This document shows, piece after piece, positions 34,723 to 48,060 of a stretch of DNA of 64,000 nucleotides. The notes under the pieces were generated by a model, which was not told where the DNA came from, searched no databases, and saw only the letters and a program-made list of their open reading frames with translations. The translations under genes were made by a program, and so were the position numbers. Origin of the DNA: Heliocidaris erythrogramma (Eukaryota; Echinodermata; Echinoidea; Camarodonta; Echinometridae); contig CM046853.1 of assembly GCA_025617745.1 (NCBI GenBank), positions 9,502,974 through 9,566,973 on the forward strand. The letters are read 5' to 3'. Each line of letters starts with the position of its first letter. The first letter of the stretch is position 1.

Positions 34723-36169
34723 CTGCAATTAGACACAAACAAACATGCATACTTTTACTCTCCACCAGGCACTGCTGACAGGACCTCGATCATGATGATG
34801 GGCCTAGCTCTGTCTGAAAAATCTGACATTTTGTAGGTCAGTCATCTCTTAATCAGACTCAGATTAAAAGATGACAGTCCTACAATAATAAGTCAGATTT
34901 TTCAGACAAACCTAGCTTAGGTTGGAACCCAATACCATCGCATCTTACCTCAGTGCTCAATCAGCTGCTTCATGCAGAATTTCTAACCATATTCAGTTAT
35001 TCACTATTACCTGCACCTTAGTTTTAGAACATACTCACATACAGCATCAGAGTAACATCATCACCTACATTAATCATGTCATACCTATATGTAAGTATGC
35101 ACCAATGATGATTTCATGCAACGATTCACCAACATAATACTTTCTCAATCGTACCCGAGGATGTTGTCTGTATATTAAGTTTTAACTTTAGTGTTGATCA
35201 TGAGAACTACTGCATCTAGCATCTCTCCCAGTAAGAGCAAACGAATCATGAAAACAGTTATTTTAGCAGGTACATGACTTTGCTATGATAATAATGCTGC
35301 AATATGGTGTACTTCAAAGATATCATATTACACTTACATATCTCTAAATATATTCCACTGTCCTTCACCCAAAGAGCTTGGAAGAGCTAGTGCATGCTGT
35401 GGTTAATATGTGTGCATATGTGCAGAAGAAGAGTGTATGCAAGACCAGGAGAGGTGCAGCTATTTGATGTAGCACACACAACTGGATCGTTATCATGGTC
35501 TACAAACACAGACTCTATTCTGACGCAAGCTCTATATTAAAATGCATGTCGTTCTTAGATGAGTATTCCTATTGTCTATATATTTGAGCTTGACGTAAAG
35601 AACTTTGAGCAATTAAGCCTCACTTTGGAGTTTGATCCTTTCAGATATTTGCATATGTAAGAAATCATGGAATGAACATCAAAATATTTGCCACATAGAT
35701 TTTTTTTTTGAAATATGAAATATACAAGTGGACTATAATCAAAACATTAATTCCAAGATATTCCTTCTCACAACCACAACTTAATTAAATATTTTAATAT
35801 CATGCCAGTAGAGGACCCATGATCCATATATGTACAGGTACATTGTTGTAAGTGATATTTTTTTTCTATTTTGTGCATCCTATGGAAGATGGCCACAAAA
35901 AAGCTGGATGATGCTTGTCTAAGTCTGTTTTGTATACTCTCTTACTCTCTTTTTGAACGATAAAATTTTAAATTTAAAAGGATTATATTCATAAATTCAA
36001 TTGAATTAACTGAATCAAGTGAAATTGTTGATAAAATATTGATACCAGGAAAAAAGAGATACCAGGAAAAAAAAGACTCCAGGAAATACAAAATAGTGCT
36101 GTTCATCTACTACAACTGTTAAAATCAGTGGACACTTTTGATTATAGTACTGAGATATAAAGTTGAAGA
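34723..36169. other. SSUH2 upstream intron or 5' flank
   Basis: This must contain the intron upstream of the first coding exon. A short inverted pair around TCTGAAAAATCTGAC (34815-34910) is visible. No non-coding first exon or promoter could be fixed. Confidence 0.35.
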
Positions 36170-37228
36170 ATGCAAAATTTATTGGGAGCAAGTTTCTCTG
36201 AATACTTTTCTTTAAATATTGCCCTAAATTTTTCACTTTTCAAAAAATCATGGCCACAAAATCTGTACTATGGATCAGTAATCAATTCAGAAAAGCTGTT
36301 CTGGAATTTCAGAGCTCTGCTATGCAGCTGAAATTCCAGAGCAGCTTTTTAACCCAGAGTCATGAATGATTAAAGACACATGACAGCAAAATGTTGTCAG
36401 AAATGACAGCTGCAACACACAATGGCAATTGTTGCGTTCTGAATTAATAACTGATGCACGCAGATTTTGTGGCCTTGAATTTAAAAAAGTGAAACATTAA
36501 AGGGAAATTAACCTCAGCGTATGAATTAGCTTATTTTGAATGGTGTAGTATATGCCTCTTATTTGATACATGCAATTTCATGTAAAAACACAGGATATAG
36601 ATATAAATCACTATTTTCCAGCCAAGTTATCGTCTGCTAGCAATAATAAGGGGGCTGCCATTACTTTATGTGTACACGAACATATTTTTCATCCCAAGTA
36701 AAATTTCCTTCATCGTTAACTTGTAATTGATTTTTAGAGGACAAATATATATTAGATAAAGTCACATATTCTGAAATGTAAGTTTAGTTTTATATATTTT
36801 TTAAAAGGTCTTAATTTGTTCATAAAAAATATACTTCATAAAAAATATACGTCAAGGACGGAGAATTGACGTCAAGGACGGAGACAATCGTAACAATACC
36901 AAAACAAAGCGAGGAATCTGCTTTACAGGATGGCTATTAGAACTCATGGGTCGTCAATTATCTAGGCCCATGGCCAATAACAATCGTAATACAATCAGAA
37001 CAAAGCGACGTATCTGTTGTAAAGGTAGGCTATTATCAATGCATATGGTACCTAATGATCCGTGTCATGCACAAAATGGCAGCCTCCATGGAAAGACGTA
37101 GCAGACAATAGGTGCATCTAGAATATCACGTGGGGTTAATTGTCCTTTAATTAAATATTCAGAGCAATATTTTAAGAAAAGTATTCAGAAATATGTAATA
37201 AAACTTGCTCCAAATAAATTTTACATCC
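36170..37228. mobile_element. inverted-repeat element split by a TTAA MITE
   Basis: The left edge (GGAGCAAGTTTCTCTGAATAC around 36190) recurs in reverse complement at 37160-37225. A hairpin with 22-bp arms (AGCTGTTCTGGAATTTCAG) lies at 36291-36350. The MITE 36501-37146 sits inside it and separates the arms. Confidence 0.6.
36501..37146. mobile_element. 646-bp MITE with TTAA target duplication
   Basis: TTAA occurs at 36497-36500 and 37147-37150. The inverted ends are AGGGAAATTAACCTC and AGGACAATTAACCCC. Inside, a degenerate ~95-bp direct duplication around GTCAAGGACGGAGA is visible. TTAA duplication is typical of piggyBac-type transposition. Confidence 0.7.
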
Positions 37229-38173
37229 TTCCACTTTACAATGTAAAAACCTCAGTCTGATACGAGGTATAATTTTTTAGTTATAATGATCAAAGAGTCC
37301 ACTGTTTTTTTTAAACACCTACATGTAGTAGAAGTAGGGAAAATTAAACAGGAAATGAAAGTTCCGATACAAACTGCACAGCTGCATGCAATTGACCGTT
37401 TGTCAAAATGAAGAAAGTCTCAACTTCTCCCATTAGTCGTGTTCATGATAACAGTGTCCACTGATCCAATGCAGCTACTTTCATTTCAATCCTCTGGAAA
37501 AGTCAGGCAAACTCACCAATTATATCATTTGCCATCAAAGTGAAGTACATACATGTATACAATTCACACTTTTATTAAGAATTAAAACATCCTGTTTTGT
37601 TCGATAACAAATTTATCTTGTTTTAAGGATGATTGATTGAAAGTAACATGCTTGTCAAGAAGCAACCAGTAGACCTACATCTTTACACTATAAACATGAC
37701 AAACAAAGAAGCGGACAAAATATACAGCTCCTCATTGTACCTTCCACACTTGCTGTGGTAGACAAAAGAACATCCCTTCATTGCTATCATGTAAAAATAT
37801 GTAGAACAGGTGTCACATGCATATTCACCTGTTCTACTTATTTTACATGATGATGATGAAATCCTATTGATGCCCCCCCCCCCCCCCCAAAAAAAAAACC
37901 CACACAAAACAACAACAAAAAACAAATAAATAACAAAACAAAACACAAACATAACAGCAACCCTTCTCATAATTTTACCTAAGGTAAGGGATAACCTGAT
38001 CAATGGTTCAATCACATTTAGCATACTGATAGACAATCAAGATCCATATTTCAACAAGTAACTGGTTAAATATTGACTCCGTGTCACTAGTGTCAGACGA
38101 AGTCAGTGTGATTAATTTATTTGTCCATCTCCCCCCTCCCCCACAACCTCATATATGGAGACATCCCTGAATA

Positions 38174-38550
38174 GGGAAGAGTTCCTTTTGCGACAGCCAC
38201 CCAAAATGTCTATAGATATAGGGTTAGGGTTAGGGTATATATATGTTTTGAACACCTTCGACGTCAACTCGTTCTCACAGGTACATCGTTAAAGTCGGAG
38301 GACTGGCAATATCGAGGACCCATGTTTGATACCCAGCTTTGTCATTTGTCGTTTGTTTCATTTGTTACTAACCAATGTTTTCTCTCTACAGAATTACAGA
38401 TATACTTTGGGAAAAGGCCGAGGAGACAGAAAAACAGAGACAGAGAGATTTTTACTCAACCCCCATCAAAAATATCGCCCTCTTTTTAGAATGTTCACTA
38501 TAGTTGGATTTGAGCAATTTTAGGTGGCTGTCGCAAAAGGAACTCTTTCC
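38174..38550. mobile_element. 377-bp MITE with 8-bp target duplication and telomere-like repeats
   Basis: CCTGAATA occurs at 38166-38173 and 38551-38558. The inverted ends share AGAGTTCCTTTTGCGACAGC and onward CACC. Near the left end a GGGTTAGGGTTAGGGT run gives about three telomere-type units. The duplication size suggests a hAT-type mover. Confidence 0.8.
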
Positions 38551-39443
38551 CCTGAATATACCTACCCTTGTAGGAATGGCTGCCTTTCGTCTGTCATCGT
38601 TTAGTTTCCCTAAACTTCTACACAAGTTATAGTTTCAGTCCTGGGAGTTGTAATCAGGTATATCACGACACGACAGTGCATTAATTAATTCTTAATTGTC
38701 CTCGGAGCACTGTACTGTAGAGGCTCTGGAGAGCTCTGGGACTGGGTGAATACGTCCTGAAACTATTCTGAACTCTGAAGCCGTGAAGGTTTTTGGCTAA
38801 CACTGGATAAATCGCACCGGTTGTAAGAGCACGTGTTAGGCAGATCTAATTTAGTAATAGCTTTTGCCTTTTGGTCGAAAGTTTATACTGTGCTGACGTC
38901 AATGACGACGTCACGTGCATGGGAATCCGGTTACAGACAAGTGTTGTTATAAGTTCTAATTATAGTATATTACAGGTTCTGTTGCAACGTAACGTACGCG
39001 TCTACGACGTACGTACAGCAAACGTATGTAAACCATAGACAAATTGCCGTACACAGAAAATTAAACTGTACCATGTCACCTGACTTTTACAAGTTCTTGG
39101 CCGTGCCACGCCCCCTTTTCGTCGTGCAACAGAGCGCATACTCAACCCCTGAATAATTATGTATGACAATAAGTTTGTCTAAATTATTGTATATTGTGAG
39201 AAAAAATAAAATTTGATGAACGAAATCCAGTTCTTCCATAATTACTCGGCGGGATCCCTCACTCATGATGATTGATGATGAAGAGTTTTTGCAATTTCGC
39301 AATTATCAATTCATGCATGATGCACGAATTTTTTTAAAAAACATGCGTAAAAAATGTTTATGAAACGGAAATGTAAAATTGGTGAAGACCATACACGGTA
39401 CGGTATGGTTCAATAAAAGTCAGCTTGGACTTAGAATTATTAA
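38551..39443. other. gene-free stretch with CpG-richer patch
   Basis: The part from 38700 to 39120 has more CpG than its surroundings and could hold the unlocated SSUH2 promoter or first exon on the minus strand. This is inference, as no donor or start site was assigned. Confidence 0.2.
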
Positions 39444-40032
39444 AGGAGAATGAAACTCCAAACTTGTATGCACTTTAACAGAAGCAGAAAAATCTCAGTA
39501 GAAGCATATCACTGAAAGTTTAGGAAAAAACAGATAAAGAATAAAAAAGTTATGAAGATTTTAAAAACCTGACATCGCTAAATGAAATTGGCAATATACA
39601 CATTATGCTAATGAGATGATATGACGGTGATGTGTTCTCTCATTATAGGTAATAATAAGAAAATGATCAGATTTCAGCTTTTAAACAAAGAAAATTGAAT
39701 GATCAACATTGTGCTTGAAATATATTGTGAGGAATAAATTTATCAACACCACCCATAATACAGAAATCAAATTTTCTAAGATATATTGAAGGAAAATGGA
39801 TTTTTACAACATTATTTGTATAAGGCAATTGGAAAGCATAGCACATTTACATCACAGCGTCTTATTAGCATAATGAGGACATTGCCAATTTCAGATCTCC
39901 ATTCATTTAGCGATTTTAGGATTTCAAATATTCTTATTAGTTGTCCGTTTTTCCTCAACCCTTCAATGATATGCTTCTCAGTGATTGTTCTGCTTCTATT
40001 AAAATGCATTTATTTGGGGGTTTCATTCTCCT
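39444..40032. mobile_element. 589-bp MITE with TTAA target duplication and long inverted ends
   Basis: TTAA occurs at 39440-39443 and 40033-40036. The inverted ends begin AGGAGAATGAAAC and stay alignable for about 80 bp (AGAAGCATATCA in both). The 148-codon frame across its right half is not a recognised protein. Confidence 0.8.
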
Positions 40033-40076
40033 TTAACGTAGTGGCGTACGGGCACAATAACGGTCAAGGGGCCCGG

Positions 40077-40277
40077 ATCGTGGACATCTACGCCCTGGAT
40101 AATTACCCCCCCCCCCCCCCCGGACGCGATTCCCACCGAACATACCCCCAGGATAATTACCCCCAGGACGATTACGCCCCAGGTAATTATCCTGAGCGGG
40201 CAATTGTCTCGGGGGTAATCGTCATGGGATAATTATTGTCCGGGGGGGGGGGGGAATTGTCCTGGGGGTAAAACTAG
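40077..40277. repeat. small foldback of ATTACCCCCAGGA-type repeats
   Basis: The left half repeats AGGATAATTACCCCC and AGGACGATTACG; the right half holds the reverse complements GGGGGTAATCGTC and GGGATAATTATTGTCC, with C and G homopolymers near the ends. It has the same design as the two large foldback elements to the right, in miniature and with a different unit. Confidence 0.65.
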
Positions 40278-43200
40278 ACTACGGTACTGCTATATGAGGT
40301 GACGGGGTAACCTCGCTAGTCATAAGGACCGCTATTCATAACGTGTAATTTCCTATACCTGTAGGGTCGCTATTCATAAAGCGAAAAGGGGTCACTATTC
40401 ATAAACTCATAAGGACCATTATTCATAAGGATTGCTATTCATAATCGGAGAAGAGGGTCGCTATTCATAATCGGAGAAGATGGTCGCTATTCAAAATCGG
40501 AGAAGAAGGTCGCTATTCATAATCGGAGAAGAGGGTCGCTATTCATAATCAAAGAAGAGGATCGCTATTCATAATCAAAGAAGAGGGTCGCTATTCATAA
40601 TCAAAGAAGAGGGTCGCTATTCATAATCAGAAAAGAGGGTCGCTATTCATAATCGGAGAAGAGGGTCGCTATTCATAATCGGAGAAGAGGGTCGCTATAC
40701 ATAATCGGGGAGGAGGGTCGCTATTCATAATCAAAGAAAAGGGTCGCTATTCATAATTGAAGAAGAGGGTCGCTATTCTTCTGATGATATCAATGATATT
40801 CTTACTATCTTGAATAATAATGGGCATCAAACAATGAGGTGTAATATGGATAGTCATGTGAATAATAATGGAAAGCAGCTTATTGATGTATGTCAAAGTT
40901 TTGATTTCAAAATTGTTAATGGTAGATTTGGAAATGATAAGAATATTGGCCAATTTACCTGTTACAATAAAAATGGTGGTTGTAGCTCTGTTGATTACGC
41001 ACTGGTGTCCTATACCCTCTTTGATAATATTTGTGATTTTCAAGTGGATACGTTCGATAGATGTCTTTCTGATGTACACTGTCCCCTTATCTTAACTTTT
41101 CGAAGTACATTGCAGTTTTCACAGCCTAATTTGTTATTAGATTCTAATGTTTCTTGTAAAGATGATTTTAACTTTACTGATAATGTTATCATGTTATTTG
41201 TCTTTTCGGTGGTCTCATGATAAAGCTGGTGAATATATGCAAATTGTTGGTCGATCATTATTCGATCTATCTCGAAAGCTTGAAAGCCTTCAATCTGATG
41301 TTTGTACTAATGATTTTTTTGTACTAATGATGTTGATTCATTCTGCTCTAAATTAAGTGATGTTTTTGTTAAGGCAGCACAGAATATTGGTGTTTGTAAC
41401 TGGAAAAATCCTCAAGTTAGTAAAAAAAACTGAATATGAAATGGTTAAACCATGGTTTGATGGTGATTGCCGAAAAGCTCGAAGAGAATATTTTAGTATC
41501 AAAAATAGATTAAAGAATAGGTCAACGAATCATGTAAATATATCCACCTCTGTTGAAAGTGAGTTAAATAATGCTTTTAAAAGTTATAAAAGATTGTTGA
41601 GATTTAGGAAGAGACGGTAAATTAAACAGTTAAATGATTCTTTGAGGTTTTTAAGGAAAAATAACCCCTCTGAATATTGGACTCTTCTGAAAAGGGGTGA
41701 GAAAAAAGCTTCTTTTACTAATAAAGTCCCATTAAGTGTCTTTGTTTTGCATTTTAGAAATCTTGGTAACGTAGACAATGTCTCAGACGTTGGGAGTAGT
41801 ATACCAGAAGTTGAAAATTCTGAAATACATTCGTCGTTGGCAAGTTTTAACGAGTCTGATATTTTAAATGCTCCAATAACAATTGATGAGACATTGCTGG
41901 TTATCAAACGTTTAAAAAATGGCAAGGCATCTGGTATAGACTTGATGAGAAATGAATTTTTGAAAAATTGCCCAATTAGTATTTTACATTTTAATAGTTA
42001 CCTTTTTTAATGTTGTGCTAGATAATGGTATTATTCCAACTGACTGGTGTGTAGGGATTATCGTCCCAATTTTTAAAAATAAAGGCGAGGACACAAACCC
42101 AGATAATTATAGGGGTATTACACTTCTTAGCTGTTTAGGGAAGCTGTTTACTTCAATTTTAAACTATAGAATATCAATTTTTTTGGATTGTAATAGGATT
42201 TTAGGCGAAGAACAGGCTGGATTCAGGTCAGGCTATTCAACAACTGATCATAGTTTTGTACTGAAATGTATTATTGATATCTTTTTGCAAAGGAAAAAAA
42301 GGATGTATTGTGCATTTATTTATTATAAAAAAGCCTTTGATTTGATTGACAGATCATCTTTACGGTTGAAAATTTTGGCTTCCGGAGTTAAGGGCAAAGT
42401 TTTTGAAGTTATAAATAATATCTATAAACATGCCAAATCATGTGTTAACTTAAATGGTCAGTTATCAGAATATTTTATGTGTAATGTAGGTGTTAGACAA
42501 GGTGAAACCTGTCACCGCTGTTGTTTGCTATGTTTCTGAATGATTTTGAAAGTCATATCAGTAAATTTTATAGGGGCCTTTCTTTGATGGATGATGTTTA
42601 TAGTGATAGTTTGTCAGATGAAGATATTCAACTTTTTTTCAAGCTATATTGTTTGTTATATGCTGACGATACTCTTATTTTTGCTGAAAATCCGAATGAG
42701 CTTCAGAAAGCATTAATCGCTGTGGAGGAGTACTGTAAGAAATGGTATCTTCAAGTAAATACGAGTAAGACGAAAATTGTTATTTTTTCAAGAGGAAAGG
42801 TGAGGAAAGTACCTAGATTTATGTTTAATGGTGATGATCTTGAAGTAGTAGATGACTTTAATTATTTAGGAGTTAAATTTAATTATAATGGCAGTTTTGA
42901 GAAGGCAATAGCCAAACAGGTGACTCAAGCTAGGAAAGCTTTGTTCAGTATGTTGGTAAAAGCTAAACGATTTCAGTTATCTCTTGATACTCAATGTGAA
43001 ATAGTGAAGTCTGGGGCTTTGAGAATTTAAATCAAATAGAAGTTTTTCATAGGAAATTTTTAAGAACGATCTTACAAGTAAATAAGTGTACACCCGATAC
43101 TATGGTATATGGTGAAACTGGTCGTTGTGTAATAATTAATTATGTTAAATGTAGAATGATTGGTTTTTGGTTAAGAATAGTCAAGGGACAACAGTCAAAA

Positions 43201-44129
43201 TATACTTTTTTTATTATACAGACTAATAAGAAGATTACACGAAAATGAGGAGATAGATTTTGTATCATCTTGGCTAACATGTATTGAAAACATATTGAAT
43301 AATGCAGGATTCACTAATGTGTGGCTTTCTCAGGGCAATGGATTTAATACCGATTGGATTTTAGGTGCATTACGTTTGAGACTAGCTGATATGTTTAAAC
43401 AGGAATGGCGAGGGTGACAGCAACCTGGTGCAATCGGGGTTACATGTCGTTTTTCCGAAGGTTCGTATTTCCGAAGGTTCGTTTTTCCGAAGGTTCATAA
43501 TTCCGAAGGTTCGTTATTCCGAAGGTTCGTTACTCCGAAGGTTCGTTTTTCCGAAGGTTCGTTTTTCCGAAGGTTCTTTTTTCCGAAAATGAAATAGGGT
43601 TCATAATTCCGAAGGTTCGTATTTCCGAAAATGAAAAAGGGTTCGTATTTCCGAAAATGAAAAAGGGTTCGTATTTCCGAAAATGAAATAGGGTTCGTAT
43701 TTCCGAAAATGAAAAAGGGTTCGTATTTCCGAAAATGAAATAGGGTTCGTATTTCCGAAAATGAAAAAGGGTTCGTATTTCCGAAAATGAAATAGGGTTC
43801 GTATTTCCGAAAATGAAAAAGGGTTCGTATTTCCGAAAATGAAATAGGGTTCGTATTTCCGAAAATGAAATAGGGTTCGTATTTCCGAAAATGAAAAAGG
43901 GTTCGTATTTCCGAAAATGAAATAGGGTTCGTATTTCCGAAAATGAAAAAGGGTTCGTATTTCCGAAAATGAAAAAGGGTTTAAATTCAGAGAATACGGC
44001 GTCAATCCGTATTTTGGATAGGGAGGAGGGGAAAGACGGCCAAGTGTAAAGATATTCATTTCGTACTCAATAATCATAACAATGATGATAACAATTATAA
44101 TAAAATCCAGAGAAATAGCCATTATTATC

Positions 44130-44250
44130 GTAATTCCTATCAATATTATCATTATTATTATTATGATTATTATTATTATAATTATTATTATTATCATCAT
44201 TATTGTTATTATTATTAATATTATTATCATTATTATAATTGTTCCTATTA
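44130..44250. repeat. (ATT/ATC)n microsatellite
   Basis: Imperfect TTA, TTATC and ATTATT repeats at the left edge of the inner foldback interior. The long Ile-rich frames are translations of it. Confidence 0.9.
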
Positions 44251-45024
44251 TAATAACCAATATTTGTGAGCGAGCGTGGAGAGCGAGCGCCTCAGGAATA
44301 CATGTTTCATTTCTCATAAAATGATATTACTTCGGTGATTAAAATACATACTGATGTATTGAAGAAAGTGAATGATCGGATTCCGGATTAAATTTCCTAC
44401 AACGAAATTGGCTTGAAGTTATTTATATAATGTATATACCGCTTTGGAAAATGAGACACACCAAAGTTCCAAGTAGATCTTTACAAGCAGAAAATGGTCA
44501 CGTAATGTTTTTGAAAGGGGGAGCTGATGCCTCTTGGCAGAATATCATACTCCCCGTTCGTACAATTTGTAAGCGAGCGAAGCGAGTTAGAAAAAACATA
44601 AAACCCTTTTTTATTGTAATGGAAATGCAATTTCGCCATCAAAAGACAAACATAGAACATGTAATAATGAGCCATGAATAATATAACTGAACCCTACTGC
44701 CGAATATGGAATATTTGGGCACTTCACTCGCCCTAATGAAGGGCGTTCCCTGTCCCAAACTATTCCGTTTCTAAATCTTACGCGCTAGTGAGCAAGTAAA
44801 AAAAAGGAGATATTGTCTATAGAATAATGATTTTAGCCGACCATCTCGCTTCCCAAAATAAAAGGATGTTCGGGCACCACGCTGCTGGATTCCAGCGAGC
44901 CAAACATTGACACTTTATTATCTTTAAGATGTAATTACTTCGTGAACATAAATTGTGATTAAAAAAGTATACTATGAAAAGTGTAAACTAAAAATAAGGT
45001 GGGGGCGTCCTGCTTCCCTAGCCC

Positions 45025-45185
45025 TCAGAGCCATCTATTACAGAGTTTGGCCAACTCGGCTCCATGTAGGTAGCAATATGGCGCTTGTTGCTTTGTTAGG
45101 CAAGCACTAAACAAAGGAATATACGCCATGTTGTGCCCAAATAAACCGAGTTGGCCGAAGTCTGTAATATGGCTCTGTAGATGAC
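45025..45185. mobile_element. ~155-bp MITE
   Basis: Inverted ends share GAGCCAT, TATTACAGA and TTGGCCAACTCGG-like blocks around an AT-rich centre containing ATATGGCG and CGCCATGT. It sits in the interior of the inner foldback element. Confidence 0.7.
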
Positions 45186-45189
45186 TCTA

Positions 45190-48060
45190 CAAGCCCTCCC
45201 CTCCGGTCCCCAAAACAACAACAGCAATAAAAACAACAACATAATATTACAGAGAGTTCATAAAGGAGTCACTGCTATTGATAAGTGCCCGCTTTGTCTT
45301 GTGATAAGTGCCCTATACCTATATACCTATATATATATTTAATATATTGTTCGTATATACTCCGATGTCGCTTACAAATTGAGCCCTAAAGTCCACAAAA
45401 GAACCACATAGGCCTACCTAGCTCAGAGAGGCTTCCTATATAATAGATTCCGATCCCCTACTGATATCAGCATAATGAGAGGCAGTGGAGCAGGGGGCAG
45501 TTATACAAGAATGTTTACATCAAAACAGGAAGAACGACAATTTCTTTCTAAATTTTTTAAAGCTCGCTGGCTACGCTCGCTCGCATTTCCCATTGTCTTT
45601 TTATCATAATTATTAGGAAAATCGCTGTTATTCAAAATATCTTCAATATGAATAATCAGATCATTGCACTCAACTGTAAATTTTTTTTTTCTTTTTTTTT
45701 TCTTTTTCATCTAGAACCATGCTAAGACATAAACAATAATGTGTCGAAAATGATATTCGATAGTGTATTAATGGGTGGGGACACCAACAAAAGCAATATA
45801 CTATTGTCTCAGCTCAAAGTGGCGTTTCCCGCAATTTTTTCACCCTTTGTAGGTGCCCTTTGCCCCCAAAGTGCCCCTCTTGTTGGTGCCCCCACCCATT
45901 TTGAAAGACGCTCCACCGCCCCTGCTATCACCCACACTGGGAGTTACTAAAGTTCTGGATTCTGATCTTTACCTCCTATTTTGCTCTTTTTAGTTATATA
46001 TTGTGATATGATTTACATTGCATACAAGAATTATCTTTTGATGAACATTGACGAGTGGATATGGACGTCTATTAATGACGTCTATTATTCACAAGTAATA
46101 TAATGTGATAATGCTGAACTCACTTTCCTTTTCAGATGATGATAGAATCTTAATTACATTCAAATGATCCTAATGATTACTAAAGTTTTGTAACCATGGG
46201 CCTATTTCTATCTGTCAACCTCAAAACACATATCCAGTGGATCCAAATTTCTACATATCCATAATGAAAATTATAGTGTCCAAAGCATATTATGCTAAGG
46301 CTGGCTACTAAAATAAGGCAATTTTTTAACACGTAATTTTTTTCATTTAGTATGCATGAATGTGTAAAATTATTTGACTATATAAATTCATTATGCAAAA
46401 CATAACATCATATTTTACTCCCATTACAGGCTAATTTTGTGGGTTGGGACCATAGCTTTAATGCCAAATGAATTTAAAGTAGAGAAAACCTTAGGTTGGT
46501 GAAACATTGTAGATTGACAGATTGACGGGTATTATATGAATACACAGATGAATTAAGAGTGAACATGACTGTCATCAAATAAACTGGGTAACTTATACGT
46601 AAAAATGAGTGTTAAGATATATCATTTCAGGTAAAATATTAAGGAGCACATATATACTTCTTAGAATAATGTTTGTAAGTGTCTTTTGTTGATAGCATTT
46701 AAAGATGATAAAGTGTCCTTTTTTCTCGTTCGTTCGTAAAACTTAAACTTTTCTTGGATGCCTCGTTCAGCAAATATACACATATTCGTGTTGCAAACTG
46801 CCCGAAATCCGACATAATTATCAAGTATAGGAGGTGATCATGTACATAAACTTTTCTTTGACAAAATAAAATTGTAGGTTAATTCTTTCCCCGCTCTCTT
46901 CGCTCGCTCATAAAATTTAGAAAATGTAGAAACATAATGGTGGATTTTCGGGAAAGATGTGTCAGCCCCCCCCCCCTACTTAAAAAAGGGAGTTATGCGG
47001 CCCCTGTAATTATAAAAATTATAGTTAACCTATATCTGCGATTACTCGATAATTTATGTTTGTATAAAGTAAGCAAACAGTGGAACGACGGTTTTAAGTC
47101 ACTTCGAGGGGCATGGTGACCGCATCCACTTGGTTTCAAACACGAGGCCCTCAAATACACGTAGTTATTGTATTAAGTTCCATTATATGAACTTTATAAA
47201 GATAACTGCGTACTGCACAATGTGAGATCACATGATCAGGCTTATGACTTATGATAAGATATATAAATTTTCCTACCCCACCCCTATCATGGGCCTTGCT
47301 AAAATGGGTTGGGACAGGGTGGGGTGTTGGGATGTCACTCCCCCTTTCATATTCAACATTGCTGTCAGTATATATATGCGCCACTATGTGGGCAAAAAGG
47401 AGGGAGAGGGAAGAGAAAGGAGAAAAGAAAAAGGTGAAAAGATTCATTAGAGGTTAGAAGGGAAAAAAGAGAGAAAAAGAAGAAAAAAGGAAAGAAAACA
47501 GAAAACCTAATTCCGATTTTTTTCAACACTGAAATTCGTATATGCATATGGGAATAAATAGATTATAAGAAAAAAGCAAAAGGAAAACAAAGAAGAAAGC
47601 GACAGGATGAAGAAAGAAGAACTTTGAGATGAGATTAACGATGAACATGGCTGCCCAAATACAGTTTTGTATCTCAGACCCGGACGAGACTCATCTTTCT
47701 TTCACATTCCTTTAATCCAAATAGGACTGGAGGGCAATTAGCGCCCCCCCCCCCGCCCCCCCCCCCCCCCCACCGCTGATAGTTTTAAAGGGCTTGCCGC
47801 GCGACCTTATGACTTTTTCTTTAGAGTGTAATGTATCTTTTGATACAAAATGTGTGTGTATTCCCGGGTATGGTGTTACGTAACATTTGAAGGTCATATA
47901 ATAAATGTCAATGAAAAATGGTAGGTTCGTATTTATGAGTAAAACCATTAATCATTTGTACAGTCCAACCGTCTTCTTTCCTATTCCATTTTCTTTCTTT
48001 TTTTCTTATTTTTTCGCCATCCGATGAGGGAGGGGTGGGGGCGTTCCCTCCCCCCCCCCC
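45190..48060. other. inner foldback interior, non-coding
   Basis: No recognisable gene. Repeated CGAGCGAAGCGAG-like words (44570, 45565, 46895) and a C-rich homopolymer block (47741-47772) are the only distinct features. Confidence 0.45.

Noticed and set aside
34384-34778. Other frames over the GYPPPQQ exon on both strands
   Set aside because: They are shadows of a low-complexity exon; only the frame starting at 34709 splices in phase to the next exon.
38220-38240. Chromosome end signalled by TTAGGG repeats
   Set aside because: Only about three units, inside a MITE with a target duplication.
40330-40790. CRISPR-like array of regular repeats
   Set aside because: Units are contiguous with no unique spacers, occur inverted at 51056-51516, and the DNA is animal nuclear.
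43601-44317. 238-codon frame of FHFRKYEP repeats (and its 228-codon partner at 48024-48710)
   Set aside because: It is the translation of the foldback tandem array; unit lengths happen to keep the frame open. No codon or domain evidence for a protein.
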